Assembly (NCBI GenBank): GCA_947448025.1
Contig: CANFLV010000015.1
Location: forward strand, 45,207 to 109,206
Length of the DNA stretch: 64,000 nucleotides
Reading direction: 5' to 3'
Source: Oxalobacteraceae bacterium
GTDB taxonomy: Bacteria; Pseudomonadota; Gammaproteobacteria; Burkholderiales; Burkholderiaceae_D
Of this stretch, positions 39,202-48,010 are shown one piece after another. The translations under genes were made by a program, and so were the position numbers. The notes beneath the pieces are model-generated. The model was not told where the DNA came from, made no database searches, and saw only the letters and a program-made list of their open reading frames with translations. The first letter of the stretch is position 1; each line of letters begins with the position of its first letter.

Positions 39202-40242
39202 TCATCGGTTCAAGCGCAGGATACCTTCGAAGCGCGAAAAGGACTTTTCCTGTTCATCGAGCAGACTTGCGGCATCGAGTACTTTTAACTTGATATTCTT
39301 AATCGGTGGTTCGACTTTGGTGTTGGTGGCGTAATAACCGATCTTTGCCAGAATGCGCTGTGCTTCCGGGCTCAGCATGTAGTCGTAAAACAGCAGCGCC
39401 GCATGGGGATGCGGGGCCTTTTTCATGACCCCCATGGCGTCCGCGATGGTGATGGCGGGTTCAATGACGAACCAGTCTATCGGCGAGCCCTTTTTCTTTG
39501 CCTGTTCGGCGCTGTACTGATACACGGTCAGCGCCAGCGGCACTTCGCCGGAGGCTACCAGATTCGTCAGCAGCGGATGGCCGCTGCGCACGGACAGGCC
39601 ATTACCACCAGCGAGTTCATTGAAAAATCGCGTGCCATTTGGCTCGCCCATGTCCTTCGCTACCGCCGTCACCCATTCATGATCCGAGCCTTCGATGGCG
39701 AGCCGGCCTTTCCATTTCGGCGCCAGCAAATCCTGATAGGTTTTTGGCAGTTCCTCCTTGCTGACCTTGCTGGTGTTATAGGCCTGCACAAACACATACT
39801 GCAGCGTCGAGGCCCATTGGCGATGCGCCGGCACCGCGGTCGGTATTAGTTCCTTGTGATGCGGCGAGACGACTTCCTGCAGCAGGTTCTCGCGATGCAG
39901 CGCTTCCATCGGCGGCGCGATGCTGGCGACGACATCGGCGACGCCCTTGCCGGCTTGCGCCTCGTTCATTACCCGCTGCAAAATGAGTTCCGAGCGGGCG
40001 CGCCAGATGTTGACCTTAATGCCGTATTTCTTTTCAAATGGCTCGATCAGCAGGTTCGCGTATTCCGTTGGCGTGGTCGTATAAAAGAGCAGCGAGCCCT
40101 CTTTTTTCGCGCCGTCGATCAGGCGCTGTTGACGGCCTTCATCCGTGCTCGTGGCCAGCTGCTGCAGCGATTGCGCATGCAGGCTGGGGAGGCATAGCGC
40201 CAGGGCGAGAAACATAAACTTACGACGGAAGAAAAATGGCAC
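39202..40242 (-). CDS. Orphan periplasmic solute receptor 1 (FbpA-like family)
   Basis: A 346-residue receptor. The GTG at 40242 has AAGGAGA eight bases upstream and gives a good signal peptide (PFFFRRKFMFLALALCLPSL...HAQ); the longer reading does not. Mature sequence has LIDGAKKEGSLLFYTTTP, EKKYGIKVNIWRARSELILQ, KWKGRLAIEGSDHEW and GSPIDWFVIEPAITIADAMG. These blocks recur in four other receptors of this window. It is downstream of the aldehyde dehydrogenase gene on the same strand. No permease or ATPase lies nearby. Ligand unknown, probably a small organic acid or metal complex. Confidence 0.85.
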   Translation of the reverse strand: MPFFFRRKFMFLALALCLPSLHAQSLQQLATSTDEGRQQRLIDGAKKEGSLLFYTTTPTEYANLLIEPFEKKYGIKVNIWRARSELILQRVMNEAQAGKGVADVVASIAPPMEALHRENLLQEVVSPHHKELIPTAVPAHRQWASTLQYVFVQAYNTSKVSKEELPKTYQDLLAPKWKGRLAIEGSDHEWVTAVAKDMGEPNGTRFFNELAGGNGLSVRSGHPLLTNLVASGEVPLALTVYQYSAEQAKKKGSPIDWFVIEPAITIADAMGVMKKAPHPHAALLFYDYMLSPEAQRILAKIGYYATNTKVEPPIKNIKLKVLDAASLLDEQEKSFSRFEGILRLNR

Positions 40243-40299
40243 AGGGTTCTCCTTACAGGCATTTAACACCAAGGACGTCCGCTCCGGCTACCGGCGAAT

Positions 40300-40348
40300 T
40301 CCGGTGACACCGGAGCGCCGGATCACCGGACCGCCGGATCGCCGGACC
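40300..40348. repeat. Palindrome and 16-bp tandem repeat after the aldehyde dehydrogenase gene
   Basis: A perfect palindrome TCCGGTG-A-CACCGGA (40300-40314) is followed by two copies of GCCGGATCNCCGGACC (40317-40332 and 40333-40348, one mismatch). The block ends two bases before the aldehyde dehydrogenase stop codon region and would form GC-rich stems; it may end or process the transcript. No other copy was noticed in the window. Confidence 0.6.
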
Positions 40349-40350
40349 GA

Positions 40351-41841
40351 TCAATACGCAATATTGATATTCTTGATCTGCGTATAACTCATCAATTCGT
40401 CGATCGAATGTTCGCGTCCGATACCGCTATCCTTGAAGCCGCCAAATGGCGCGCCCTTGAAGCGTTTACCGCCATGGCCATTGACCCAGATATAGCCGGC
40501 TTCAACGGCATCGGCCATGCGCATGCCGGTCGAAATATCATTGGTCCAGATGTTCGCGCACAGGCCATAGTCGCTGTCATTGACTTCCTCGAGCATGGTG
40601 GCTTCATCGTCCCAGCTGATGATGCTCATGACCGGGCCGAAAATTTCCTCGCGTTCGATTTTCATGCCATGCCGGACATTGTCGAATATGGTGACGTCGA
40701 CGAAATAGCCCTTCTTCAATGCCTGGCCCGGCGCATGCCCGCCGCCGCGCAACAGCCGCGCACCTTCTTGCTTGCCGGATTCGATATAACCCATCACCCG
40801 GTCGTAGTGTCGGCGCGAGATTACGGGTCCCATTTGCGTGGTCTCCAGTTCGGGCAATCCGATCCTGATCTTTTCCGTGCGCGCCAGCACGGCGTCGATG
40901 AATTGCGCCTTGATTGAACTATGTACGAAGACGCGTGAATTCGAGCCGCAGGACTGGCCCTGCGACACGGAAAAATTCATCCCGGCGACAGCGGCTGCGG
41001 CGACCTTGTCGATATCCACATCGGGATAAATAATCAGCGGATTTTTGCCGCCCAGCTCCAAGCTCAGCGATTTGATGCCGGCGTTGCGCATGATCGCGCG
41101 ACCGGTCTCTACGCTGCCGGTGAAGGCGATGCGACGCACTTCCTTGTGCGCTACCAGCGCGCCGCCGCAAGTCGGGCCGTCACCGGTAACGATATTGACC
41201 ACGCCGGGCGGGAAGCACTCCTGCACCAGTTTGCCCATCCATAAAGCGGACAAGGGCGTCTGGTCCGCTGGCTTCAGGATCACCGTATTACCGGCCACAA
41301 GGGCTGGCGCAATTTTGCCCGCCGCGAAAGAGATCGCGTGATTGAAGGGGATGATGCGACCAATGACGCCATACGGCTGCGGCCGCGTGTAATTGAGCCC
41401 GCCGCCAGGCGTCGGAATGGTTTCGCCTTTCATTTCCATGCCCAGGCCAGAAAAGAAATCATGCAGCGATGCGCCTTTTTTTGCGTCATCGACCATCGGT
41501 AAAAAAGCATTGCCGCTGTCGATCGCGTCCAGCATGCCAAGCTCGCGCGCCATGCCGCGCACAGCGGTCGCGAATTGCTTGCAATGCTTGGCACGATCAT
41601 CCACATGCATCTTGCTCCATGCAGGGAAGGCGGCCTTGCCGGCCTCGACGGCGAGCTGGATATCTTCGGCATTACCCGCGGGGACTTCGGCGATGGCTTC
41701 ATCGTAGGCCGGATTCATCGATGCCATCCGTTTGCCGGAGCGACTCTCGACCCACTTCCCGCCGATCATCATTTTCCAGCCCTGGGTTTCTTCCTCTGCG
41801 GTCTTCAGAACCTGAAGGCCAAATGCGTCTTGCAAACTCAT
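40351..41841 (-). CDS. NAD(P)-dependent aldehyde dehydrogenase
   Basis: A 496-residue ALDH. The catalytic general base Glu is in SLELGGKNPLIIYP, the nucleophile Cys in VSQGQSCGSNSR, cofactor motif FTGSVETGRAIMRNAG, and the C-terminal PFGGFKDSGIGREHSIDELM is in place. It oxidises an aldehyde to the acid; the surrounding genes suggest an aromatic or aryl-ether-derived aldehyde, but the subgroup is also used for betaine, vanillin and other aldehydes. AAGGAC precedes the ATG. It is followed on the same strand by receptor 1 and preceded by the SDR gene 15 bp away. Confidence 0.9.
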   Translation of the reverse strand: MSLQDAFGLQVLKTAEEETQGWKMMIGGKWVESRSGKRMASMNPAYDEAIAEVPAGNAEDIQLAVEAGKAAFPAWSKMHVDDRAKHCKQFATAVRGMARELGMLDAIDSGNAFLPMVDDAKKGASLHDFFSGLGMEMKGETIPTPGGGLNYTRPQPYGVIGRIIPFNHAISFAAGKIAPALVAGNTVILKPADQTPLSALWMGKLVQECFPPGVVNIVTGDGPTCGGALVAHKEVRRIAFTGSVETGRAIMRNAGIKSLSLELGGKNPLIIYPDVDIDKVAAAAVAGMNFSVSQGQSCGSNSRVFVHSSIKAQFIDAVLARTEKIRIGLPELETTQMGPVISRRHYDRVMGYIESGKQEGARLLRGGGHAPGQALKKGYFVDVTIFDNVRHGMKIEREEIFGPVMSIISWDDEATMLEEVNDSDYGLCANIWTNDISTGMRMADAVEAGYIWVNGHGGKRFKGAPFGGFKDSGIGREHSIDELMSYTQIKNINIAY

Positions 41842-41856
41842 GTCTATGTCCTTGAA

Positions 41857-42627
41857 TTAGTGGAGGCAGGAACCGCCATCGACGACGAGTGTCTGGCCGG
41901 TGATGAAGTCGCTGTCGGCCGAAGCAAAAAACACGATCGCGCCAGTCAGATCGTCCGGACTTTGTACGCGTTTGAGCGCGCGCGTGGACATGGCTTGATT
42001 GCGCATCTTGATGATGTCTTCGTCGGGATTTTCTTCCGACAGCGTGCTGCCGGGGGCGACGCAATTGACGCAGATATTGTCCTTGCCGACTTCGTTGGCC
42101 AGCGTCTTCGTGAAGCCGAGTATGCCGGCCTTGGAGGTGACGTAATGGATGCGGCTGGGAGAGCCCTTGAGCGCGGTGCCCGAGCTGATATTGATGATCT
42201 TGCCGTAGCCTTGCGCACGCATTTGCGGCACCACCGCGCAGCTGGCCAGCCAGGTGCCTTTGAGGTTCACGCTCATCATCCGGTCCCATTCGTCGATGCT
42301 GATCTGATCGAAGGGCGAGCGCGACATGGGTACCGTGGCGAAGATGGCGGCATTATTGACCAGCACATCGATCCGGCCAAAGTGTGCGACCGCAGCGGCG
42401 GCCATCTGCGCCACGCTGTCAGCATTGGCGACATCGGTGCGTACGCCGATCGCTTCATAGCCGGCGGCGACTAATTCCGCGGCGACGGCGAGCGCGGCCT
42501 TTTCATCGATTTCCGCGATGACGATTTTCGCGCCTTCGGCGGCCAGCCGGGTTGCATACGCCTTGCCGATACCATGTCCACCGCCGGTGACGATCGCCAC
42601 GCGGCCTTTAAGCCTGTCATTCATCAT
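41857..42627 (-). CDS. Short-chain dehydrogenase/reductase
   Basis: A 256-residue SDR of the classical type. Cofactor motif TGGGHGIGKAYA is at about 14-25, an acidic residue follows beta-2 (IVIAEIDEKA), which favours NAD, NNAAI is the structural motif, and the catalytic set is Ser in ISSGTALKG plus Tyr-X3-Lys in IHYVTSKAG. It ends QTLVVDGGSCLH. Two ATGs start the gene, with AGGAGA upstream. It probably oxidises an alcohol to the aldehyde used by the adjacent ALDH. Confidence 0.9.
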   Translation of the reverse strand: MMNDRLKGRVAIVTGGGHGIGKAYATRLAAEGAKIVIAEIDEKAALAVAAELVAAGYEAIGVRTDVANADSVAQMAAAAVAHFGRIDVLVNNAAIFATVPMSRSPFDQISIDEWDRMMSVNLKGTWLASCAVVPQMRAQGYGKIINISSGTALKGSPSRIHYVTSKAGILGFTKTLANEVGKDNICVNCVAPGSTLSEENPDEDIIKMRNQAMSTRALKRVQSPDDLTGAIVFFASADSDFITGQTLVVDGGSCLH

Positions 42628-42703
42628 GTCTCCTGATCGCTATGCGACTTCCGGCAGTCAAGCTGCACCGGAAAGTCGCCAGCGTATTTTTTAAGTGAGG
42701 GTA

Positions 42704-43753
42704 TTACGGACTGCCTTTAATGACTTTCTCAAACAGGCTGCTCCATTTGTCGCCAGCGTTGAGAGCGCTTTCAGTATCGATCAGCTTGATCGTTACATTC
42801 TTCATCGGCGAATCGACGTTGCGGCTGGTCGGCACGTAGCCGGATTTAGCCATGGCGCGCTGGGTCTCTTCGCTCACTACGTATTCATGAAACAGGGTGG
42901 CCGCATAGGGGTGCGGCGACTGCCTCGCCACAGCAATGCCGTTTGCGCGAGCAATGGCTGGTTCGATCACGAACCAGTCTATCGGCGCGCCTTTGGCCTT
43001 GGCGTGTTCGGGCATGTAGTTGTAGACCGTGAGCGCCAGTGGCACCTCGCCTGACACCACCATATTGTTGAGCAGTGAATGGCCACTGCGTACCGAAAGA
43101 CCATTCGTGGCGAAGAGCTCGCGGAAGAATTTCAGGCCGGCCACTTCACCCATGCCTTCAACGACGGTATAGAACCATTCTTCATTTTTAGCTTCGATGC
43201 CAAGCCGGCCTTTCCAGCGCGGATCAAGGAAGTCGGCATAGGATCGCGGCAGTTCTTCCTTACGTACTTTTTGGGTGTTGTAGGCCTGGACCCAGACGTT
43301 GAGGTAGTGCGCCGCCCATTTGCGATGCTTCGGAACTGCGCCCGGGATCAGCTGGTTGAGTGTAGGCGAGCGCACCTCCTGCAGGGCGTTTTCGCGCGCC
43401 AGTGCTTCGAGCTCGAGGCTGGCAATCTGTACGACATCGACTTCATTGCGGCGCGCAGCCTGCTCGGCAATCACGCGTTGCAAGACCTTGTCATTGGCCG
43501 CGCGCCAGATCGTGATCTTGATGCCGTACTTCTTTTCAAATTCCGCGGTCATCAATCCCAGATCAGCGGCAGCGATGGAGGTGTATAGCGTGAGCGTGCC
43601 TTCCTTTTTTGCACCGGCGACCAGCCTTTCCATGCGATCGGCGCCTTCGTAAGTCGCGATGGCGGCAACGGCATCAGGTTTGTTTTGTGCAAACGCTGTA
43701 GCGGAAAGGAGTAGCAAAAGCAAAGGCAGAGACAAGAGACGAGTCCAGCGCAT
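42704..43753 (-). CDS. Orphan periplasmic solute receptor 2 (FbpA-like family)
   Basis: A 349-residue receptor: signal MRWTRLLSLPLLLLLLSATA...FAQ, then EGADRMERLVAGAKKEGTLT, EKKYGIKITIWRAANDKVLQ, PRWKGRLGIEAKNEEW, VRSGHSLLNNMVVSGEVPLA and KGAPIDWFVIEPAIARANGI. AAGGAG precedes the ATG. It lies between the SDR and the phosphotriesterase-like gene, all on the minus strand, so the five genes 39.2-44.7 kb may form one operon with a receptor at two positions. No ABC partner is visible. Confidence 0.86.
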   Translation of the reverse strand: MRWTRLLSLPLLLLLLSATAFAQNKPDAVAAIATYEGADRMERLVAGAKKEGTLTLYTSIAAADLGLMTAEFEKKYGIKITIWRAANDKVLQRVIAEQAARRNEVDVVQIASLELEALARENALQEVRSPTLNQLIPGAVPKHRKWAAHYLNVWVQAYNTQKVRKEELPRSYADFLDPRWKGRLGIEAKNEEWFYTVVEGMGEVAGLKFFRELFATNGLSVRSGHSLLNNMVVSGEVPLALTVYNYMPEHAKAKGAPIDWFVIEPAIARANGIAVARQSPHPYAATLFHEYVVSEETQRAMAKSGYVPTSRNVDSPMKNVTIKLIDTESALNAGDKWSSLFEKVIKGSP

Positions 43754-43765
43754 ACCGAAGCTCCT

Positions 43766-44680
43766 TCAGTTGAGGGGATGTGCCAGTCGAAGAATTTTTT
43801 GCGGGTTCTGGCACATCATGGTGCTGATCTGCTGCTCGCTGACACCCCTTTCCCGCAGCAGCGGAAAGAAGTCGACAAACACAGCGCTGTAACTTGATCC
43901 ACCACGATGCGACAGGCGGTCCTTGCGGGCGACGTCCGAGGACAGGATGACTTGATTTTCAAGTCCGGCGGCGCAGGCATCGCTGACCAGATCCGCAAGT
44001 TCGGCGTTTGAGCGTCTGGCGATGAAGCCAACCTTGTCGATACCCATGAAGGCGCCGCTGCGACCGATATCGATGAGCTGCGCCACATCTTTTGCGGCAC
44101 CCATGTGGCTGACAAGAATCCGCTCGGGAGCCACGCCGAAGCGTTGCAGGGTTTCGATGTGCCAGTAAGCTTGTTCGACCGCCGATGTGTGTGTGACCAC
44201 CGATGCACCAGTGGCCAGCGCCGCCAATGCCGCTGCTTCAAAGACGCGTTCAGAATCGGCGCTAATCGGCTCCCGGTCAGTGCCGATTTTGATCACGCCG
44301 GCGCGAATAGTGCTGCCGTCGATGCCGACATTAACTTCATGTATCAGGATGTCGCGCAAGACTTCGACGGAAGAATCGAAGACCAGCTGTGGCAAGGGGT
44401 CCCAATAAAATCCTGCAGCACAAATGACCGGCAAGCCGGCGTGCTGGCTGATTTTTTTCAGCCCGCCGACATTGCGCCCCGACCCGAAGACACTGAGATC
44501 GACGACCGCCTTGAGGCCCTGTCGCATCGCCTTGCCAAGGTCGCTGGCAACTTCCGCCTGCTCTGCTTCGCCGAGCACGACTTCAGGTCCTTTCTGGCAG
44601 CACAAATCAATTTGCAAATGTTCGTGCGCGAGTATTGGACCGTCGATCGCGGCGAGGTCTCCTGTAACGGTTCGGATCAT
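43766..44680 (-). CDS. Phosphotriesterase-like amidohydrolase (possible lactonase)
   Basis: A 304-residue TIM-barrel enzyme of the PTE family. All the expected binuclear-metal ligands can be seen: His-X-His in LAHEHLQID, Lys in GVIKIGTD (the carbamylated lysine), His in VVTHTSA, His in LVSHMGAA and Asp in LSSDVARKD. True phosphotriesterases are rare; most bacterial members are lactonases or hydrolases of esters. In this setting it could open a lactone made by ring oxidation. AAGGAAG precedes the ATG. First gene of the putative leftward operon. Confidence 0.82.
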   Translation of the reverse strand: MIRTVTGDLAAIDGPILAHEHLQIDLCCQKGPEVVLGEAEQAEVASDLGKAMRQGLKAVVDLSVFGSGRNVGGLKKISQHAGLPVICAAGFYWDPLPQLVFDSSVEVLRDILIHEVNVGIDGSTIRAGVIKIGTDREPISADSERVFEAAALAALATGASVVTHTSAVEQAYWHIETLQRFGVAPERILVSHMGAAKDVAQLIDIGRSGAFMGIDKVGFIARRSNAELADLVSDACAAGLENQVILSSDVARKDRLSHRGGSSYSAVFVDFFPLLRERGVSEQQISTMMCQNPQKILRLAHPLN

Positions 44681-44824
44681 GGAAAAACTTCCTTTGTCGA
44701 AGCCTGTCTCGCTGCCGCCAGGTGGCCTGGTCTGCAGCTTTTAATTTTTATTTATGATTGATACTAAGTTCGGTTTTAAAATCATGTCAATAGTAATTTT
44801 CTGCATATCAGAACGTTGTCCCGT

Positions 44825-44858
44825 ATTTCAGAAATTAATTCTTGCGCATTTTGCGCAA
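44825..44858. promoter_or_regulatory. Palindromes between divergent receptor 3 and phosphotriesterase-like genes
   Basis: Two inverted repeats lie in the 240-bp divergent region: ATTTC-A-GAAAT at 44825-44835 and TTGCGCA-TTT-TGCGCAA at 44842-44858. The second, a perfect 7-bp arm repeat, is a good candidate for a regulator site serving both directions. No regulator gene is adjacent. Confidence 0.45.
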
Positions 44859-44920
44859 ACCATGATTCAATAAATCAGAGACTTTGACCGAATTAAATAA
44901 AATAATAATCGGAGTACGAA

Positions 44921-45964
44921 ATGAAACGATTTTCATTTTTAAGCTTTTTGATTTCAATCCTGGGCTCTGCGCTCGCAGCCACAGCAGTGCAAGCGCAGTC
45001 ATTTTCCGAACTGGCTTCAACCGATACGCCGGCACGTCACCAGCGTCTGCTGGAGGCGGCAAAGCGCGAAGGTGCTCTCACTTTTTATACCTCGATTCCA
45101 GAGAAAGACATGGCAGTCCTGAGCGCCGATTTCGAGAAGCGCTATGGCATACGGGTCAACGTCTGGCGCGGCTCTACAGTCAAGGTCTTGCAGCGCGTAG
45201 TGGCAGAAAAGAAGGCTGGCCGTTGGGATTTCGATGCGGTCGATATCTCATCGCCTGAGCTCGAAGCGCTGTATCGCGAAGGCGCATTACAGGAAGTGAA
45301 TTCGTCACTGCAAAAGGAGTTGATGGACGAAACCATGCCATCCCATCGTGGCTGGGCGCCACAATTCTTATCCGTTTTTGTCCAGGCTTACAACACGAAC
45401 GTGATCAAAAAAGAAGACCTGCCGAAGTCTTACGCCGACCTGCTCGACCCGAAGTGGAAAGGCCTGCTGGGCGTGGAAGTGAACGACAGTGACTGGTACT
45501 GCGGCCAGGTGAAATTTCTTGGGGAGGAGAAAGGAACCAAGCTATTTCAGGACATCGTCGCGCGCAATAAATGGTCGGTGCGCAGCGGGCATTCGCTGCT
45601 GGCGAACATGGTCGTATCGGGCGAGGTGCCGATGGGCCTGACGACGTATAGCTACATGATTGATCAGGCCAAGCAGAAGGGCGCGCCGGTAGACTGGTTT
45701 GCGATCAATCCGGTCATCGGGCGCTCGAACGGCATCGGCGTGTCGCGCAATCCGTCGCACCCGAATGCGGCGCTGCTGTTTTACGAATACATGATCAGCG
45801 AGGCACAGCCGCTGATATTGAAAATGAATTACCTGTCCCCGGTAAAAAAGCTTGCTGCGCCAATTCGCGGCGCCAAAATTCAGTTTATCGATCCGCTCAC
45901 GGATAGAGCCGAAATCGAGCGTTGCGACAAAATGTTTGCCGAGCTGAACAAGCTCAAAAATTAA
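44921..45964 (+). CDS. Orphan periplasmic solute receptor 3 (FbpA-like family)
   Basis: A 347-residue receptor: signal MKRFSFLSFLISILGSALAA...VQAQ, then LEAAKREGALTFYTSIPEKD, EKRYGIRVNVWRGSTVKVLQ, KWKGLLGVEVNDSDW, VRSGHSLLANMVVSGEVPMG and KGAPVDWFAINPVIGRSNGI. CGGAG precedes the ATG. It is the first gene of a two-gene unit with the TauD-type dioxygenase, whose start is close behind. The link suggests that this receptor delivers the substrate of the dioxygenase. Confidence 0.86.
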   Translation: MKRFSFLSFLISILGSALAATAVQAQSFSELASTDTPARHQRLLEAAKREGALTFYTSIPEKDMAVLSADFEKRYGIRVNVWRGSTVKVLQRVVAEKKAGRWDFDAVDISSPELEALYREGALQEVNSSLQKELMDETMPSHRGWAPQFLSVFVQAYNTNVIKKEDLPKSYADLLDPKWKGLLGVEVNDSDWYCGQVKFLGEEKGTKLFQDIVARNKWSVRSGHSLLANMVVSGEVPMGLTTYSYMIDQAKQKGAPVDWFAINPVIGRSNGIGVSRNPSHPNAALLFYEYMISEAQPLILKMNYLSPVKKLAAPIRGAKIQFIDPLTDRAEIERCDKMFAELNKLKN

Positions 45965-46002
45965 AAAAGCATTTGATGCCGGATTCCGGCGAGGAGACAG
46001 AA

Positions 46003-46830
46003 TTGCCCCTGACCTTTACCCCTCTTGGCACAGCACTCGGTGCGCGCGTGACCGGTCTCGATGTCACCAATATCAGCACCGAGGATGCGCGCGTGCTTTA
46101 CGAGAACTGGCTCAAGTATCACGTCCTCGTGGTGCCCGGTCCCATCATATCGGAAGATCAACTGGTTGATTTCGGACGTTGTTTCGGTGCCCTCGAAAAC
46201 GCCCGGCGCCAATCTGTGCTGGCGTTACGCCCGGAGATCATGGTGATTTCTAACATCCGCGAAAACGGCGAGACCGTCGGCGCCCTGCCGGATGGCGAGC
46301 TGTCCTTTCATTTTGATCGCCTGCATCAGAAGGTGCCGAACAAGGCAGGCGTATTGCATGCGATGGAAATTCCGGATGCTGGCGGCGATACCTGGTTTGC
46401 CAACATGAGCCTGGCTTACGATACGCTGCCTGAGGCGACCAAGGCGCGCCTTGAAGGCCTCACCGCGCTTAATACCTACGAGTATGGCCAGACCCATTCC
46501 GCCAACAAGAAGCTCGACGCAGATGCGCCTACCGCCGTGCATCCTGTGGTGCGCACGGTGCCTGAAACAGGGCGCAAGGCGCTGTTCATTTGTCGCCTGA
46601 TGACGGACAGGATACTGGAGCTGCCGGAAGCCGAGAGCCGTGCGCTGCTGGATGAATTATGCGATCACGCCGAGAGCCAGCGTTTTGTATATGCGCATCA
46701 ATGGACGCCTGGTGACATCCTGATCTGGGATAACCGCTGCACGATACACGCGCGTACGGATTTTGACGGCCGCCAGCGACGGCTGATGAAGCGCGTCACG
46801 GTGGGGGATGATACGCCGCCGGTGCACTAA
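46003..46830 (+). CDS. TauD/TfdA-family alpha-ketoglutarate-dependent dioxygenase
   Basis: A 275-residue non-haem iron dioxygenase. I chose the TTG at 46003, which has GAGGAG six bases before it and gives PLTFTPLGTALGARVTGLDV, the usual family opening; an ATG at 45976 without a ribosome site is the alternative. The iron ligands are His-X-Asp in FHFDRLHQ and a distal His in CTIHARTDF, with the 2-oxoglutarate Arg in RRLMKRVTV. Relatives release sulfite from taurine or cleave aryloxyalkanoates such as 2,4-D. The substrate is not determined; coupling to receptor 3 points to an imported organic acid. Confidence 0.87.
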   Translation: MPLTFTPLGTALGARVTGLDVTNISTEDARVLYENWLKYHVLVVPGPIISEDQLVDFGRCFGALENARRQSVLALRPEIMVISNIRENGETVGALPDGELSFHFDRLHQKVPNKAGVLHAMEIPDAGGDTWFANMSLAYDTLPEATKARLEGLTALNTYEYGQTHSANKKLDADAPTAVHPVVRTVPETGRKALFICRLMTDRILELPEAESRALLDELCDHAESQRFVYAHQWTPGDILIWDNRCTIHARTDFDGRQRRLMKRVTVGDDTPPVH

Positions 46831-46835
46831 GCAAA

Positions 46836-46871
46836 AAGACCAGCGTCCGATGATCGGGACACTGGTTCTTC
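46836..46871. terminator. Bidirectional hairpin between convergent genes
   Basis: ACCAG-GTCCGAT pairs imperfectly with ATCGGGAC-CTGGT around 46840-46867. The flanks give T runs on both strands (TTCTT on the plus side, CTTTTTGC on the minus side), serving the dioxygenase gene and receptor 4. Confidence 0.6.
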
Positions 46872-46896
46872 CTTGGCCTGAGCGGCGGACGGTAAA

Positions 46897-47937
46897 TTAA
46901 CGCGCTTGCATCACCGAATACATCTTTACCCATTTTTCCTGCATGTCGAGTGCCTTGGCCGGATCAATGAATTTGATGGCGACATCAGCGATCGGCGAGG
47001 CGACTTTTTTACTGGTCGGCACAAAGCGCATGTCGGAAAAAATCTGCTGGCCTTCATTAATCACGAAGTCGTAGAACAGCGCCGCGGCATTCGGATGCGG
47101 TGCATTTTTCAGCATGGCGACGGTGCTGAACTGCGCGACCACCGGATCGATCAGCAAACCTTCGATCGGTGCGCCCTTGGCTTTTAACTGCTCCGGATTC
47201 CAGCTATAGACCGACAGCGCCAGCGGTACTTCACCGGAGGCCACCAGCGAGGTCAGCAGAGAATGTCCCTTGCGCACCGAGACACTGTTCGTAGCGGCGA
47301 TGTCGTTCATCAGCTTCGATCCTTGCGGCTCGCCCAGGGTTTCCACCAATGTCGCGAACCAGCCGAAATCTTCCGCTTCGATGCCGAGGCGGCCTTTCCA
47401 TTTCGGATCGAGCAAATCACGATACGACTTCGGCAGTTCTTCCTTTTTTACCTTGCTGGTATTGTAGGCGGCAGAATAGACATCAAGCGTGATGCCGACC
47501 CATTCCTTATGCGCCGGAATCGCGGCTGGCAGCAAATCCTTCAGGTAGGGCGAGCGGACTTCCTGCAGCAGTTTTTCACGATGCGCCGCTTCATTTTCCG
47601 GGGCATTGTTTTGCACGATATCGACCGTGTATTTCTTTGCCTTCGCTTCGCTACCCATGCGCTGCAAAATGCCTTCGGAACCCGAGCGCCATGCGCTGAC
47701 CTTGATGCCGTATTTCTTCGTGAAGGCCGTCATCACATTGGCCAATTGCGGATAGGCGTGATACACCATCAGCTCGCCTTCTTTTTTCGCCCCTTCGAGC
47801 AGACGTTCCTGTCGGTCAGCGCCCTGGTAGCTGGCGATTTCCTGTAGCGTCAATGGCGCCTTGTTCGGCTCGGCCGCCATGGCCTGACTACCGAACAGCA
47901 TCGCTGATACCACGAGTTTTAGTGCGAATCGATTCAC
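46897..47937 (-). CDS. Orphan periplasmic solute receptor 4 (FbpA-like family)
   Basis: A 346-residue receptor with a GTG start (AAGGAGA upstream) and signal MNRFALKLVVSAMLFGSQA...AAEP. Family blocks: YQGADRQERLLEGAKKEGEL, KKYGIKVSAWRSGSEGILQR, KWKGRLGIEAEDFGWFATLV, VRKGHSLLTSLVASGEVPLA. It is the last gene of a minus-strand group with the class II aldolase-like and Rieske oxygenase genes, so its ligand may be a phthalate-type compound. No transporter partner is present. Confidence 0.86.
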   Translation of the reverse strand: MNRFALKLVVSAMLFGSQAMAAEPNKAPLTLQEIASYQGADRQERLLEGAKKEGELMVYHAYPQLANVMTAFTKKYGIKVSAWRSGSEGILQRMGSEAKAKKYTVDIVQNNAPENEAAHREKLLQEVRSPYLKDLLPAAIPAHKEWVGITLDVYSAAYNTSKVKKEELPKSYRDLLDPKWKGRLGIEAEDFGWFATLVETLGEPQGSKLMNDIAATNSVSVRKGHSLLTSLVASGEVPLALSVYSWNPEQLKAKGAPIEGLLIDPVVAQFSTVAMLKNAPHPNAAALFYDFVINEGQQIFSDMRFVPTSKKVASPIADVAIKFIDPAKALDMQEKWVKMYSVMQAR

Positions 47938-48010
47938 GCTTTGTCTCCTTGTAAACTGCTGTGCAGTTTTTTATATTTTGGTTTGCTGCTTGTGCGCGAT
48001 GGATCTAAAT

